Below, piece by piece: positions 6,583-7,194 of a stretch of DNA of 7,194 nt. The notes beneath the pieces are model-generated. The model made no database searches, was not told the DNA's origin, and was given only the letters and a program-made list of their open reading frames with translations. The position numbers and the translations under genes are program-made. Positions within the stretch are counted from its first letter, which is position 1. Every line of letters begins with the position of its first letter. Location: positions 1 to 7,194 of the forward strand of contig CACYBV010000304.1 of NCBI GenBank assembly GCA_902772745.1, written 5' to 3'. Source of the stretch: an uncultured Eubacteriales bacterium. Its GTDB lineage: Bacteria; Bacillota; Clostridia; Lachnospirales; Lachnospiraceae.

Positions 6583-7194
6583 ACGAAAACATGATTCTTG
6601 AAGCAATCGACATCAGTAAAACCTATCACAGCTCGGAAGTGGCAGTCGAAGCGCTGAAGCCCTGCAGCCTCAGTTTCGCAAAAGGGGAATTTGCTGCGGT
6701 GATCGGAAAATCCGGCTCCGGGAAAACGACGCTCCTGCACCTTTTAGGGACGCAGGACGTGCCGGACCAGGGCGAAATCCTGCTTTCGGGAAAGAGCATC
6801 CTGAACCTTTCGGACAACGCGCTTTCCCGGGTCCGGCGCCGGAAAATCGGTTTCGTCTATCAGGATTACAGCCTCTTTCCGGAGTATACGGCTTATGAAA
6901 ACATCATTCTCCCGATCCGGCTTGACGGAAGGCAGGAAGACCGGGAGGAGATTCTCGGCATCATGGAAACGCTTGGAATCAGCCACTGCAGGGACAAGTT
7001 CCCGGGCGAGATGTCCGGCGGCGAGCAGCAGCGCTGCGCGATCGCGCGGGCACTTGCCATAAAACCCGCGGTGATTCTCGCCGACGAACCGACGGGAAAC
7101 CTCGACGCCGAGAACAGCCTCGAGGTGATCCGTCTTCTGTCGCGCGCCTCAAAGCGTTACGATCAGACCATTATCATGGTCACGCATGACCGGG
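6579..7194 (+). CDS. ABC transporter ATP-binding protein, LolD/MacB type (3' end outside window)
   Basis: The first 205 codons of the ATPase partner of the preceding permease; the frame is still open at the window edge. It shows Walker A GKSGSGKTT (43-51), Q-loop Gln95 in GFVYQDYSLFPEYTAYENI, signature MSGGEQQR (145-152), Walker B VILADEPTGNLD (165-176) and switch His203 in MVTHD. The QD.SLFP and TAYEN motifs and the DEPTGNLD ending are typical of the LolD/MacB/FtsE/BceA group that pairs with FtsX-like permeases. Family members are about 220-250 aa, so only a short tail should be missing. ATG 6579 overlaps the permease TGA (ATGA) and lies 6 bases after GGAGGG (6567-6572), so the two proteins are translationally coupled. 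All catalytic motifs visible are intact. Confidence 0.95.
   Translation, partial: MNENMILEAIDISKTYHSSEVAVEALKPCSLSFAKGEFAAVIGKSGSGKTTLLHLLGTQDVPDQGEILLSGKSILNLSDNALSRVRRRKIGFVYQDYSLFPEYTAYENIILPIRLDGRQEDREEILGIMETLGISHCRDKFPGEMSGGEQQRCAIARALAIKPAVILADEPTGNLDAENSLEVIRLLSRASKRYDQTIIMVTHDR

Overview
The window looks like chromosomal DNA from a GC-rich member of the Firmicutes, probably a Clostridia/Lachnospiraceae-type organism. The reasons are strong GGAGG-type ribosome binding sites, tightly coupled genes, and the style of the MATE, MntP, histidine kinase and FtsX-type proteins. This placement is inference, not a database result. All recognised genes are on the + strand.

Layout. Positions 13-1452 encode a MATE-family multidrug/cation antiporter, whose last codons contain a perfect A-tract/T-tract hairpin that looks like an intrinsic terminator. 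Positions 1534-1823 hold the remains of mntP (manganese exporter): the N-terminal and C-terminal ends are recognisable, but they are in different frames and the middle of the gene is missing. Twelve bases later a two-component system starts: an OmpR/PhoB-type response regulator (1836-2531) whose stop codon overlaps the start of a membrane histidine kinase (2531-3661).

The gap at 3662-3957 is unusually structured. It holds a weak hairpin after the kinase, a 42-bp tandem repeat in about three copies, a long imperfect hairpin, and then two perfectly adjacent 11-bp direct repeats just upstream of an extended -10 promoter. That last arrangement is the classic form of a promoter activated by an OmpR/PhoB-family regulator. 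The simplest reading is that the adjacent response regulator drives the downstream transporter from here.

Positions 3958-6582 encode a large (874 aa) FtsX/MacB-type ABC permease with eight predicted membrane segments and two large extracytoplasmic domains. It overlaps by 4 bp the start of its LolD/MacB-like ATPase (6579 to the window end, truncated). Together, 1836-7194 form a sensor/regulator/transporter module of the general kind used by Firmicutes for cell-envelope stress, antimicrobial peptide resistance or export (Bce- and Vex/Vnc-like systems). The kinase has a real extracytoplasmic domain of about 65 residues, and the permease is not the usual BceB form. The substrate and inducing signal cannot be read from the sequence.
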